From Streptomyces albogriseolus (GTDB lineage: Bacteria; Actinomycetota; Actinomycetes; Streptomycetales; Streptomycetaceae): a stretch of DNA of 64,000 nt. The DNA is taken from NCBI GenBank assembly GCA_014650475.1, contig BMVA01000006.1, forward strand, positions 337,567-401,566, read 5' to 3'. A program made the translations under genes and the position numbers. Under the pieces are notes generated by a model that was not told where the DNA came from, did no database searches, and worked only from the letters and a program-made list of their open reading frames with translations. This document shows positions 50,386 through 59,023 of this stretch, one piece after another; the stretch's first letter is position 1, and each line of letters starts with the position of its first letter.

Positions 50386-50967
50386 ATCTCCCGCACCACG
50401 AACCACGGCCGCCGCACCTCGCTGCGGCGCCTCAACCGCTACCTGCGCCACAGTGAACGGATCCTGGCGTCCTGGGACGCTTTCACCGCGTTCAAAACGG
50501 ACTTGGACGGTTGGCCCTTCGACGAGGACGCCTACGGCCGCCGGGCCGCCGTCCGTGACGCGGACACCGCCGCAGCGTTCGACGGCATCCGTCCTGGCGC
50601 TCGCCAATTGCTGGCCACCGCCCGGCTCCAGCTCCAGCACCTGCCCGCACACCTCACGCGGGACAGCTGGCCCGGGCAGCTGACCATCCTGGAGGAGGCA
50701 CTGAGCCATCTCGACGCCTTGGACGCGCAGTGGCGCCAGACCCGGGCCCAGCTCCCCGAGGGCGCCGGTCCGGGCAGCGACGCGTACGTCGACGCGCTGG
50801 ACGAGCACCACGCAGAGTGCTGGCGCTATCTGGACGACTGGGCCTGCCACGGCCGCGTCATCCTCGACATCCAGGCCGCCGCACGCCGCGCACCGTCCCG
50901 GCCGAAGCGCTCGCAGCTTCCCGCCCTGACGTCCCGGCGCAGCGGACACGGCGCGAAAGGGCGGTGA
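50386..50967 (+). CDS. Unknown helical protein lacking a standard start codon
   Basis: The coding frame begins around ATC at 50386, seven bases after AAAGGA: SRTTNHGRRTSLRRLNRYLR, HSERILASWDAFTAFKTDLD, GWPFDEDAYGRRAAVRDADT, LLATARLQLQHLPAHLTRDS, ALSHLDALDAQWRQTRAQLP, ECWRYLDDWACHGRVILDIQ. About 193 residues. No ATG, GTG or TTG lies in frame before about 50500. Alternatively one base is missing after the ATG at 50378. GTGA/near overlap with the following DUF317 gene. Confidence 0.55.
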   Translation: MSRTTNHGRRTSLRRLNRYLRHSERILASWDAFTAFKTDLDGWPFDEDAYGRRAAVRDADTAAAFDGIRPGARQLLATARLQLQHLPAHLTRDSWPGQLTILEEALSHLDALDAQWRQTRAQLPEGAGPGSDAYVDALDEHHAECWRYLDDWACHGRVILDIQAAARRAPSRPKRSQLPALTSRRSGHGAKGR

Positions 50968-50969
50968 CC

Positions 50970-51746
50970 ATGCCCGAGGTCGCCGTCAACGTTGACATCG
51001 ACTACGTCGCCCCGCGCCACCTGGCTGGCGGCGGCGATCCAGCCTGGATCACCGTCCCCCTCCACCGAGCCTGCGGCTGGAGCTACGGTCACGACCCCCT
51101 GATGCCTCGCGTTCTGCTTTCCAGCCCCGACCAGAAGGCCCTCCTGCGGCTGGAGCCTGACCCCGACGGACGGTGGTGGACTCTGCAGCACGCCCCCGCG
51201 CCGGACCGGCCCGCCTGGTTCGCCAGCTTCGATGCCCGCACCCCCGTCGAGATGATCGCTGCGTTCACCGACGTGCTGACCGATCCCACTGCCGATCAAG
51301 GAGACAACTGGGATCCGCAGGAGCCGCTTCTGACAGCGGGCTGGTCTCCGGCCTACAGCCACCACCGGCTGGCCTCACCCGACGGCACCGTCCGCGTCGA
51401 GGCCGACGAGGCAACCGGGGCCTGGTGGGTCGACACCGCCCTCCGCGACTTCCGGACTCTGCTGTGGCAAGCCCACTTCAGCGAGCACACCCCACCGCAC
51501 CTGATCACCGCGTTCACCGCCGCGCTCACCGACCCCCGACCGGTGCCGCGCACCGCAGGCCCCTCCAGCCTCCCGACTCGCAACCCGGACCTCATCACCC
51601 TCTCGCACCGGGAAGTACCCGCCCAGCAGGTCGCCGGCGCCCTGGAAGAACGCGTCCGCTCCCTCGCCGCACGCCGATCCGGCCCGCCGGCGACGAGCAC
51701 GCATCCTCCGCAACGGCCGCAGACCGAGCGCCACCGCATGCGCTGA
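50970..51746 (+). CDS. DUF317-type protein
   Basis: A 258-residue protein; ATG at 50970 has GAAAGG nine bases upstream and is preferred to GTG at 50964. Repeat 1: YVAPRHLAGGGDPAWITVPL, LLSSPDQKALLRLEPDPDGR, WWTLQHAPAPDRPAWFASFD, TPVEMIAAFTDVLTDP. Repeat 2: PLLTAGWSPAYSHHRLASPD, WWVDTALRDFRTLLWQAHFS, TPPHLITAFTAALTDPRPV. It immediately precedes the coupling-protein gene. Confidence 0.85.
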   Translation: MPEVAVNVDIDYVAPRHLAGGGDPAWITVPLHRACGWSYGHDPLMPRVLLSSPDQKALLRLEPDPDGRWWTLQHAPAPDRPAWFASFDARTPVEMIAAFTDVLTDPTADQGDNWDPQEPLLTAGWSPAYSHHRLASPDGTVRVEADEATGAWWVDTALRDFRTLLWQAHFSEHTPPHLITAFTAALTDPRPVPRTAGPSSLPTRNPDLITLSHREVPAQQVAGALEERVRSLAARRSGPPATSTHPPQRPQTERHRMR

Positions 51747-51778
51747 TCCCTCCGTCCCCGCCTGGAAGCACCTAGCCC

Positions 51779-53569
51779 TTGCCCCCCTCCTCCTCCAGCA
51801 GCAACACCGACGGATACGACCTCGTCCTGCGCCTCCTGCTCGGCGTGCTCGCCGTCGTCGTCCCCCTGTCCCACCTGGCCTGGCTGTGCGGCAACCTCAC
51901 CGCCTCCCTCGCCGGAGGCAGCTGGGCCCCCTACCAGCCAACCAACGCCTTGCTCCACCCCGAGCAGGTCTGGCCCGAGGCCGGGGAGAACGCCCTGCTC
52001 ATCGGGGCACGCATCGTTCCCGTTCTGCTCCTCCTGGCTCTGGCGGTGACGGCGGTCGCCCTGTGGCTCCGGCACAAGAACCACGGCGGCGGCCGGAAGA
52101 AGATCACCGGCATGGCCAAGGCCAGGGACATCGAGCCCTTGATGGCCAAGGCGATCACCGACAAGGCCCGCTCGCTGCGCCCGAGTTTGAAGGACGCCAA
52201 GCACATCGAAGCCCGCGACACCGGCATCCTCCTGGGCAATCTGCAGAACACCCGGCACGAGGTGCGCATGGGCTACGAGGATGTGGCCGTCGCCATCATG
52301 GCGCCCCGCTCGGGCAAGACCACCTCGCTCGCCATCCCCTCCATGCTCGCCGCGCCCGGCCCCGTCCTGCTGACCTCGAACAAGGCCGCAGGCGACGCAT
52401 TCACCGCCACATACGAGGCCCGCTCCCGCGTCGGGCAGGTGTGGACCATGGACCCCCAGCAGATCGCGCACGCCGCACGCGAGATGTGGTGGAACCCCCT
52501 CGCCAGCGCGAAAACCCTGGACGGGGCGAACCGGCTCGCCGGCCACTTCCTCGCCGCCTCGGTGGACGCCTCCCAGCAGGGCGACTTCTGGTCCAAGGCC
52601 GGCAGCAACATCCTGTCCCAACTGCTGCTGGCCGCAGCGCTCGACGAGCGGCCCATCACCGACATCATGCAGTGGCTCGCCTTCCCCGCCGACCGCACCC
52701 CGCTCGACATCCTCCGCGACCACGACTTCGCCGCCGTCGCAGCACAGCTCAAGGGCACCGTCGAGGGACCCCCGGAGACGCGCGACGGCATCTACGAGAC
52801 TGCCCGCCAGTACGCCGCCGCACTGCTGAACAACGAGATCGCCGCCTGGGTCACCCCGCAGAAGGACGTTCCCGAGTTCCGCCCGTCGGAGTTCGTCACC
52901 TCCACCGACACGCTGTTCCTGCTGAGCAAGGACGGGGGAGGCGGGGCCTCGGCACTGATCGCCGCGTGCGCGGACTCCGTCATGCGCGCGGCCACCGCCC
53001 AGGCCGAACGGGCCGGCGGACGCCTGGACCCGCCCATGCTGGCGATCCTCGACGAGGCCGCCAACGTGTGCAAGATCAGCGACCTGCCGGACCTGTACTC
53101 CCACCTCGGCTCCCGCGGAATCATCCCGATCACCATCCTCCAGTCCTACCGCCAGGGCCAGAAGGTCTGGGGAGACGCGGGCATGGACGCCATGTGGTCC
53201 GCCTCGACCGTCAAGGTCATCGGCTCCGGCATCGACGACCCCGACTTCGCGGACAAGCTCAGCCGCTTGATCGGCGACCACGACGTCGAGACCACATCGA
53301 CGTCGCACTCGGAGTCCGGCAAGAGCACGTCGGTGTCGATGCGGCAGGAACGGATCCTGCCCGCCGACGCGATCCGAGCCCTGCCCAAGGGCACCGCCCT
53401 GTGCTTCGCCACCGGCATGCGCGCCGCCATGCTCGACCTGCGGCCCTGGTACCGAGAGCCAGGAGCCGGGGAACTGTCCGCGGCGTCCGCCCGCGCGTCG
53501 AAGGCGATCACGGCTCGCGCCGTCGCGAAGCACGCGCCGACACAGTCCGACTTCGGGACGGCCGCGTGA
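51779..53569 (+). CDS. VirD4/TraG-type coupling protein
   Basis: A 596-residue protein starting at TTG. Two membrane segments in the first 100 residues (LVLRLLLGVLAVVVPLSHLA, IGARIVPVLLLLALAVTAVA), then the motor: VAVAIMAPRSGKTTSLAIPS (Walker A about 174-181), GPVLLTSNKAAGDAFTATYE, QVWTMDPQQIAHAAREMWWN, PMLAILDEAANVCKISDLPD (Walker B about 420), GIIPITILQSYRQGQKVWGD. This is the TraG/VirD4 family, the ATPase that feeds relaxase-bound DNA into the channel at the inner membrane. It lies 20 kb from the VirB4-like gene, whereas the two are often closer. Confidence 0.9.
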   Translation: MPPSSSSSNTDGYDLVLRLLLGVLAVVVPLSHLAWLCGNLTASLAGGSWAPYQPTNALLHPEQVWPEAGENALLIGARIVPVLLLLALAVTAVALWLRHKNHGGGRKKITGMAKARDIEPLMAKAITDKARSLRPSLKDAKHIEARDTGILLGNLQNTRHEVRMGYEDVAVAIMAPRSGKTTSLAIPSMLAAPGPVLLTSNKAAGDAFTATYEARSRVGQVWTMDPQQIAHAAREMWWNPLASAKTLDGANRLAGHFLAASVDASQQGDFWSKAGSNILSQLLLAAALDERPITDIMQWLAFPADRTPLDILRDHDFAAVAAQLKGTVEGPPETRDGIYETARQYAAALLNNEIAAWVTPQKDVPEFRPSEFVTSTDTLFLLSKDGGGGASALIAACADSVMRAATAQAERAGGRLDPPMLAILDEAANVCKISDLPDLYSHLGSRGIIPITILQSYRQGQKVWGDAGMDAMWSASTVKVIGSGIDDPDFADKLSRLIGDHDVETTSTSHSESGKSTSVSMRQERILPADAIRALPKGTALCFATGMRAAMLDLRPWYREPGAGELSAASARASKAITARAVAKHAPTQSDFGTAA

Positions 53570-54024
53570 GCGACGCCCCGCTGCACCTGGTGCCGGTCCG
53601 CTCCCGTGAGGCGAAGGACTTCGTGCGCACCTGGCACCGTCACCACCCGCCGCCCGCAGGACAGATCTTCGCGGTCGGCGCCGCCGACGAGAGGGGCACG
53701 CTGCGCGCCGTGGCCATCGTCGGCAGGCCGGTGGCCCGTCACCTGGACGACGGCGCCACCCTCGAAGTCACCCGGACCGCCAGCGACGGCGCCCGCAACG
53801 CCAACTCACTGCTCTACGGGGCCGCGTGGCGGGCGGCGAAAGCCCTCGGCTACCGACGGCTGATCACCTACACGCAGGACGGCGAGAGCGGCGCATCCCT
53901 GCGCGGCGCCGGGTGGCGCGTGATCGCCAGCCGGCCGCCCCGCGCCGGATGGCACGCCCCGGCCCGCCCACGAGCCGACCACGGCAACGACCACGTCACC
54001 CGCCTGCTGTGGGAAGCCCTGTGA
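53566..54024 (+). CDS. XF1762-like protein
   Basis: A 152-residue protein, GTG in a GTGA overlap with the coupling protein. REAKDFVRTWHRHHPPPAGQ, IFAVGAADERGTLRAVAIVG, RPVARHLDDGATLEVTRTAS, DGARNANSLLYGAAWRAAKA, LGYRRLITYTQDGESGASLR. This is the N-acetyltransferase-like XF1762 family found on phages and conjugative elements; its function is not known. The full domain is present. Confidence 0.75.
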   Translation: MSDAPLHLVPVRSREAKDFVRTWHRHHPPPAGQIFAVGAADERGTLRAVAIVGRPVARHLDDGATLEVTRTASDGARNANSLLYGAAWRAAKALGYRRLITYTQDGESGASLRGAGWRVIASRPPRAGWHAPARPRADHGNDHVTRLLWEAL

Positions 54025-54656
54025 CCGAGCCCGTTCCTGCACAGCAACGGACCGACCATCTCACCTTGCCCCGTACCGCCCCGCGTCCTCCCGGAGTTGT
54101 CCTGCACACCGTCGACCTGACCGAACACACCCGCCTTCTCGGCGAGGTGGCCCCCGTCCTGAAGGAGCTGTCCGTGGAGGCGGCACGCATCCGGGAGGGC
54201 GAGATCGCCAAGCCCGTCCGAGAGATCGCACCCCTGAGCCTGCGGGTGCACGAGCTGGCGATGAAGTGCACGCGGCAGGTGCACGACCTGTCGGTCAGCC
54301 AGTACCCCGCAATGAAGGACGGGGCCGACAACCTGGCGCTCCTCGCCGGCGCCTGCTCCCAGATCTCACTGGCCGCCACCCTGTGCAACCTCGCCATCCA
54401 TCACCGCACCGAGATCCTGCTGTACGAGGACGCCGATCCCACCCCGGCGACCAGCCGTGATCAGCTTCGCCGTGCCGGTGTCGAGATGCAGCAAGCGGCC
54501 ACCACTTATCGCGCCGTAGCGCGACGGCTCTCCCGACGCCTCGCCTCATTCTCGGCGCGCGCTGAAGACCGGCAACTCATCGCCGAGGCCCAAAGGCCCA
54601 GCCCGCAGAAGGCGCCCTCCACACCGCCCGTGCTCGCTGCCCGGCGCCGCGTATGA
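54021..54656 (+). CDS. Unknown helical protein
   Basis: A 211-residue protein, GTG in a GTGA overlap. Long helices: LLGEVAPVLKELSVEAARIR, LRVHELAMKCTRQVHDLSVS, LALLAGACSQISLAATLCNL, EMQQAATTYRAVARRLSRRL. It belongs to the same loose group of helical-bundle proteins as 31646 and 58523. No function known. Confidence 0.65.
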   Translation: MTEPVPAQQRTDHLTLPRTAPRPPGVVLHTVDLTEHTRLLGEVAPVLKELSVEAARIREGEIAKPVREIAPLSLRVHELAMKCTRQVHDLSVSQYPAMKDGADNLALLAGACSQISLAATLCNLAIHHRTEILLYEDADPTPATSRDQLRRAGVEMQQAATTYRAVARRLSRRLASFSARAEDRQLIAEAQRPSPQKAPSTPPVLAARRRV

Positions 54657-55408
54657 CGACGCCGCCCGAGGGCTTCCTGTTCGACGTGGCCGCCCCGCCG
54701 ACGCCGGTTGAGCGCCTGCTGCTCGCAGACCAGTACGTGCAGCACAACGACATGCTCGACCGTCTCCTGCGGGCCCATCCGCCATCCGAGCCCAACGCCC
54801 ACGCCGCCTCCGCCCAGCGACTCGCTTCTGCGACCCGCACCGCCCTCAAAGCGGTCACCGACGTACGCCTCTTCCGCAGTCCCGACCTGTCGGACGCAGT
54901 GGTCCGCCTTGAGCAGCTCGCCTTCCTGAGCAGTGCCTCCGCAGACCAGCAGCTCCCGATGGCACGCAGTCTGACCGCCTTGGCACCCGAAGCCGCGATG
55001 GGCTGCGCCAACACCCTCGCCTACGAAATCCGACGCCGCGGGGGGACGGCAGCAGGCGACGGTCCGGAGCACACCCTGACCGCCGCTCACCACACCGCCC
55101 TGTGGGAGATCGCCTGCGGGAACGTGGTGGTCACCAGCTCCCTGGGACGGCAAAACGTCCACTACCGCGACGAGCGCGTGCTCCTGGGCACACTGCGGGC
55201 GTTGGAGGCAAAGGGGCTCGCGGAGCGCGTTCCGGAGTCCGCGCCTGCCGCCTATGTGGGCGGCCCGCTCCAGGACCGAGTCCGCCTCACTCCTGCCGGC
55301 ACCACCGCGCTGGCCACGGCCATCAGCAGCCCGCCCACTCGCAGGGTGCCCGGCACGACGCCCGCGCCCGCACCCACCGCTGCGAAGACGGCCGCCCGCA
55401 GCCGTTAA
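54653..55408 (+). CDS. Unknown protein with a winged-helix-like C-terminus
   Basis: A 251-residue protein, ATGA overlap. N-terminus: VERLLLADQYVQHNDMLDRL, which is echoed in the protein at 56357 (AEHLLLLAGYFTRHNDALTRL without its last residue). The centre is helical. The C-terminal 100 residues (ALWEIACGNVVVTSSLGRQN, VLLGTLRALEAKGLAERVPE, QDRVRLTPAGTTALATAI) resemble the end of the protein at 21025 and a winged helix. DNA binding is possible. Confidence 0.65.
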   Translation: MTTPPEGFLFDVAAPPTPVERLLLADQYVQHNDMLDRLLRAHPPSEPNAHAASAQRLASATRTALKAVTDVRLFRSPDLSDAVVRLEQLAFLSSASADQQLPMARSLTALAPEAAMGCANTLAYEIRRRGGTAAGDGPEHTLTAAHHTALWEIACGNVVVTSSLGRQNVHYRDERVLLGTLRALEAKGLAERVPESAPAAYVGGPLQDRVRLTPAGTTALATAISSPPTRRVPGTTPAPAPTAAKTAARSR

Positions 55409-55435
55409 CTGACCCATCGGAGCCCACAGCAGCCC

Positions 55436-55603
55436 ATGACCTCGCACTACCCTGCAGAACACCCGGATCCACCCCGCGCCCGGGTGGACGGATACGAGGC
55501 CCCGCCCGCACGCGTCCCAGACGTCTCCTGCACACCGGCACCGACGCGCTGCACCCGATCAGTCCTGGCCCACTGCCGCCTGCGGTACAAGGCCCGGCGG
55601 TGA
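55436..55603 (+). CDS. Small basic protein coupled to a DUF317 gene
   Basis: A 55-residue protein, ATG after CGGAG. It ends in a basic cysteine-containing stretch (CTPAPTRCTRSVLAHCRLRY) and overlaps the GTG of the DUF317 gene. The end is long enough and coupled enough to look real, but no family is known. Confidence 0.45.
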   Translation: MTSHYPAEHPDPPRARVDGYEAPPARVPDVSCTPAPTRCTRSVLAHCRLRYKARR

Positions 55604-56325
55604 GGCCCTTCGCGCCCCAGGACCGGGTCCTGGTCTCCCCGCGCTATCTGGCGGGAGCGGGCATCGACCGGCTCGCCGATGCGATCGGCCCGCTGGTCCA
55701 CCTCTTCGGCTGGCCGAGCGAGCACGATCGCGCAAGCGGACGCATCAGCGTCCACAGCCCCGACGGCAGCCTGTTCGTCAACTTCAACTCCCGGCATACC
55801 CACGGCCACTGGTGGTCCCTCGCGCACCACGAGCCGTACTGGGAAGCCCGCTTCACCCGGCAGACCCCGATCGAGGCCATCGCCGCCGTCACCCAGGCTC
55901 TGCCCCAGCTGCTCGGCGACGACCGGCACATCGACCGGATCCCGCTCACCACCACCCCCCTCGCGCAGATCGCCGAACTGAACCACTGGCACCGCGAGGA
56001 CGACACGTTCACCTCGCCCGACGGCCACTGCCACCTGCAGCACACTCCGGCGGAAGACACCCCGTGGCACTTCCGGCACCACGTGTACGACGGCTTCGAC
56101 ACCCACTGGGACGCCTCCTTCACCCAGGACACCCCCGAGCGGCTCGTCGCCCAGTTCTTCACCCACCTCGCGACGACCACCCCGGTCGAACGCACCTTCC
56201 GTGACGTCCCCTACCTCGTGCAGAACCTGGACGACGCGCTCATCACCCCCGTGCACCGAGCCGCCGTGAACCCACACGTCCACCACGCCGGCGCCCAGCT
56301 CAGCCGCGTCGTACACCGCCGCTGA
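55600..56325 (+). CDS. DUF317-type protein
   Basis: A 241-residue protein from GTG at 55600 (GTGA overlap). Repeat 1: VLVSPRYLAGAGIDRLADAI, ISVHSPDGSLFVNFNSRHTH, HWWSLAHHEPYWEARFTRQT, PIEAIAAVTQALPQLLGDD. Repeat 2: TSPDGHCHLQHTPAEDTPWH, HHVYDGFDTHWDASFTQDTP, ERLVAQFFTHLATTTPV. The frame is open far upstream but that part is shadow. Confidence 0.85.
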   Translation: MRPFAPQDRVLVSPRYLAGAGIDRLADAIGPLVHLFGWPSEHDRASGRISVHSPDGSLFVNFNSRHTHGHWWSLAHHEPYWEARFTRQTPIEAIAAVTQALPQLLGDDRHIDRIPLTTTPLAQIAELNHWHREDDTFTSPDGHCHLQHTPAEDTPWHFRHHVYDGFDTHWDASFTQDTPERLVAQFFTHLATTTPVERTFRDVPYLVQNLDDALITPVHRAAVNPHVHHAGAQLSRVVHRR

Positions 56326-56356
56326 CCCCGGCCTCACCGAAACCCGTCATCCCCAG

Positions 56357-57115
56357 ATGAACGAGCCGACTGGGCCGGCCGAGCACCTCCTGCTCCTCGC
56401 CGGCTACTTCACCCGGCACAACGACGCCCTGACTCGGCTGCACGTACCCGTCCGTTGCCGCGAGCGCACTGCCATTCCTCCCGGCCTGCACTTCCGAATC
56501 CCTTGGACCACCGTGTCACTCCTGGACATCCCCGACGTATTCATCGGGTCCACCGACGACGTCCACACCTTCGTCATCCTCAACCGCCCCATCCGCGACG
56601 CCGACCGGCTGCTCACCGACGCCGGCTTCCTCCCTCGTGAACACCACGGCCGCAGGCTCCACCTGCTGCCTCCAGGCATCGCGCAGGACGTACACGAGCG
56701 CGCCGGCGTGGCGATGTACGGGCTCTTGGCCCACACCCACGACCTCGTCGACCTTTCCTGGACCACCCGCTGGAGTCCCGATCAGCCGGCAGGCGGCCCA
56801 GACCTGCACTTCCAGGTCAGGGACGGCACGGTTGCCGTGACTGCCTCGACCACCGCCGCCCGGTTGCTGCTGGAGCAACACGGCTTCGTCCCCACAGCAG
56901 ACGGCGCGTCCTACCGCACTCGGGACGGGCTGGACGAGCGCGGACTGCTCGGCGCCGTCACCGCTGCCGAGGCACACGCGTACACCCACGGTCTCAGCGC
57001 GCGTGTCCACCTGGGCATTCCCACACCAGCCGACATCCCCGCCAGCACCCGCCGCCGCTCAGCTCCCGCCACCGGTCCACGAATCACACCATCGGCCCCT
57101 CGCCGCACCCGCTGA
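56357..57115 (+). CDS. Unknown protein with two recurrent modules
   Basis: A 252-residue protein from ATG at 56357. After an N-terminal helix shared with 54653, module 1 spans about residues 75-130 (RDADRLLTDAGFLPREHHGR, RLHLLPPGIAQDVHERAGVA, MYGLLAHTHDLVDLS) and module 2 about 160-225 (ARLLLEQHGFVPTADGASYR, TRDGLDERGLLGAVTAAEAH, AYTHGLSARVHLGIP). This tandem form is the best evidence that the module is an independent fold. Confidence 0.65.
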   Translation: MNEPTGPAEHLLLLAGYFTRHNDALTRLHVPVRCRERTAIPPGLHFRIPWTTVSLLDIPDVFIGSTDDVHTFVILNRPIRDADRLLTDAGFLPREHHGRRLHLLPPGIAQDVHERAGVAMYGLLAHTHDLVDLSWTTRWSPDQPAGGPDLHFQVRDGTVAVTASTTAARLLLEQHGFVPTADGASYRTRDGLDERGLLGAVTAAEAHAYTHGLSARVHLGIPTPADIPASTRRRSAPATGPRITPSAPRRTR

Positions 57116-57155
57116 CCACCCCAACGCATCCGGCACCGCCATCCGAGGAGCTTCC

Positions 57156-57695
57156 ACGTCCGACACCCCCACCGTGCATGATCTCGCCCGTGCCCTCGCC
57201 GACCAGCTCCACCCCGGTGCCGCTCCCCGGGACGTGACCGTCAACTTCGGCGCCCGCCGGCAAGCCCCCATCGAGTACCGCAGCCGCGGTCGGGGCGGAC
57301 CCGTGACGGTCTACGCCCAGGCACTGCACGCCGCCCTCTACGGCCTTCCCACGCCCGACGAGTCGCTGCCCACCGCCCTGGACGCGCTTCTGCAAGCCAC
57401 ACACACCGCGACCGCCCCGGAACAGAAAACCGCCGTGCTGCGGCAGGTCGCCGAGCAGCTGCGCAACGCCGCCGAGATCATCCAGCGCTACCAGTACCGA
57501 GCCCAGTGGGACCGGTTCCCCACCGATGTCGCCGAGCAGCTCGCTACTGCTCACGACCAGGCCCAGCAGATCGCCCAGGCCCTCGACCGCGTGGCCCCCG
57601 CCTTCAGCCACCAGCCCACCACGCCCCGTGCCCAGGCCGCCCACGGCAGTGCCACCACCCCCGTGGCCTCCCCGCTGGCACCACGCCACCGCTGA
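57156..57695 (+). CDS. Unknown protein, start unclear (ACG or GTG)
   Basis: About 179 residues if begun at ACG 57156, five bases after GAGGAG; GTG at 57174 has no ribosome-binding site but would lose only six residues. VHDLARALADQLHPGAAPRD, VTVNFGARRQAPIEYRSRGR, VTVYAQALHAALYGLPTPDE, VLRQVAEQLRNAAEIIQRYQ, LATAHDQAQQIAQALDRVAP. Alpha/beta at the front, helical at the back. Not recognised. Confidence 0.55.
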   Translation, partial: TSDTPTVHDLARALADQLHPGAAPRDVTVNFGARRQAPIEYRSRGRGGPVTVYAQALHAALYGLPTPDESLPTALDALLQATHTATAPEQKTAVLRQVAEQLRNAAEIIQRYQYRAQWDRFPTDVAEQLATAHDQAQQIAQALDRVAPAFSHQPTTPRAQAAHGSATTPVASPLAPRHR

Positions 57696-57732
57696 CCTGC
57701 CGCGACAGCCCGCCCTCCGAGAAAGGCATCTC

Positions 57733-58530
57733 CTGGCCGCCACCGACTCCCTCCACGCCCTCCTTGCCCAACCTCGGTGCGCGCTCGGCGTGTTCGTTCC
57801 CGCCGGACTGCATCCGGCCCGCGCCGAGCGCCGTCAGCTCGACCAGATCGCTCGGGCCGGCGCCGATCTGTTCGAGATCGGCCTCGCCCACCATGACGCC
57901 GGCCTCGACGGGCCCGTCATCCAAGCCGCCTACCGCCGCGCCCTGAGCCGCGGAAACGTCCTCGCCCGCGCCCTGCGCGCGGTCGAGCACGCCGCTGGCC
58001 TTCGGCCGACCGTCGTCATGACCTACTGGGATCCAGTCCACCGGCACGGCCCCGAACACCTGGCCCGACTGCTCGCTGACGCGGGCGCCGCCGGGGCGAT
58101 GGTCGTCGACCTGCCCGACGACCAGGCAGAGCGCTGGCAGGCCGCAGCGAAGGACGCGAACCTCTCCACCCCACGCCTCGTCCCGCGCCACCTCGCCGAC
58201 ACCGGTCTCGCCACCGTGGCCGCCGGTGCGTCGGGATGGCTCTACGCACCCGCCAGCACCGGCCCCACCGGCTACCGCGGCCCGCTCGACGTGCCTGCGC
58301 TCGCCGACTTCACGACACGCCTTCGTGCCGCGAGCCCCCTGCCCGTCGTGTCGGGCGTGGGGATCTCCACCCCGGCCCTCGCGGAACGCGTGGCGCCACT
58401 GGTGGACGCCGTCGTCATCGGCACCCCCGTCGTCCGCGCCCTGATGGCCTCCCCCGAGCAGGCCCCGGTGCTCACCACCGCGTTCGCCCACGCCCTGTAC
58501 CCGTACGCCACCACGGAGACCCGTGCCTGA
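57733..58530 (+). CDS. TrpA-like (tryptophan synthase alpha family) protein, CTG start
   Basis: About 265 residues from CTG at 57733, after GAAAGG. It follows the TrpA barrel closely: LGVFVPAGLHPARAERRQLD, GADLFEIGLAHHDAGLDGPV (the catalytic Glu and Asp of TrpA are kept), IQAAYRRALSRGNVLARALR, PTVVMTYWDPVHRHGPEHLA, GAMVVDLPDDQAERWQAAAK, GWLYAPASTGPTGYRGPL, LPVVSGVGISTPALAERVAP, DAVVIGTPVVRALM. TrpA splits indole-glycerol phosphate and works with TrpB; there is no trpB here, and the G-D-P of strand 1 is changed. It may act as a BX1-like indole lyase or on another substrate. Confidence 0.75.
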   Translation: MAATDSLHALLAQPRCALGVFVPAGLHPARAERRQLDQIARAGADLFEIGLAHHDAGLDGPVIQAAYRRALSRGNVLARALRAVEHAAGLRPTVVMTYWDPVHRHGPEHLARLLADAGAAGAMVVDLPDDQAERWQAAAKDANLSTPRLVPRHLADTGLATVAAGASGWLYAPASTGPTGYRGPLDVPALADFTTRLRAASPLPVVSGVGISTPALAERVAPLVDAVVIGTPVVRALMASPEQAPVLTTAFAHALYPYATTETRA

Positions 58531-58969
58531 CTCCACCAACCCGGTCCCGGTCCTGTCCCGCATCGCCTCCGACGCGTCCTGTCTGCACCAGGCCCTGCGT
58601 GCCCTGCCCGCCGAACGGGACGCATCCGCACTGGCCGCGCGCATCACTGACGCCCAGGACCTCGCCGGCATCGCTTTGCGGCTGTTTCTCACCCGCAGCC
58701 GCCAGACGTCGCGGCCCTCCCCTACGGACCTGCTGCTTCTTCACCGTGTCGCGCAGATCGCCAAGGCCGCCCAGGACGCCGCTGCCGAACTGACGGCTGC
58801 TCTTGCCCGCGCCGTGGAGAACCAGCGCCGCCAGGCCGCCGCCACATCACGGCGGGTCGTCCTGATCGGGCCGACACCGCAGCAGTTCATCGAGTCGGCC
58901 GCCGACCTCCTCGACCGCATCCCCGCCCTCTGCGACGCCCGCGAGTGGCCGGAATCCCCTTGCCAGTGA
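58523..58969 (+). CDS. Unknown helical protein
   Basis: A 148-residue protein, GTG after CGGAGA, overlapping the TrpA-like gene by 8 bases. SRIASDASCLHQALRALPAE, ALAARITDAQDLAGIALRLF, LLLHRVAQIAKAAQDAAAEL, QQFIESAADLLDRIPALCDA. Helical bundle similar in style to the protein at 31646. No function known. Confidence 0.65.
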   Translation: MPDSTNPVPVLSRIASDASCLHQALRALPAERDASALAARITDAQDLAGIALRLFLTRSRQTSRPSPTDLLLLHRVAQIAKAAQDAAAELTAALARAVENQRRQAAATSRRVVLIGPTPQQFIESAADLLDRIPALCDAREWPESPCQ

Positions 58970-59023
58970 CGCGACAGCCGCGATGCGAGCGCCCCCCCCT
59001 TTTTCCTACACCCAGGACAGACC

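Noticed and set aside
50378-50683. 101-residue frame from the ATG at 50378
   Set aside because: Codon bias and composition favour the neighbouring frame; the ATG directly abuts AAAGG, too close for initiation.
51353-53533. 726-residue minus-strand open frame
   Set aside because: Shadow of the coupling-protein gene, whose Walker motifs are in the plus-strand frame.
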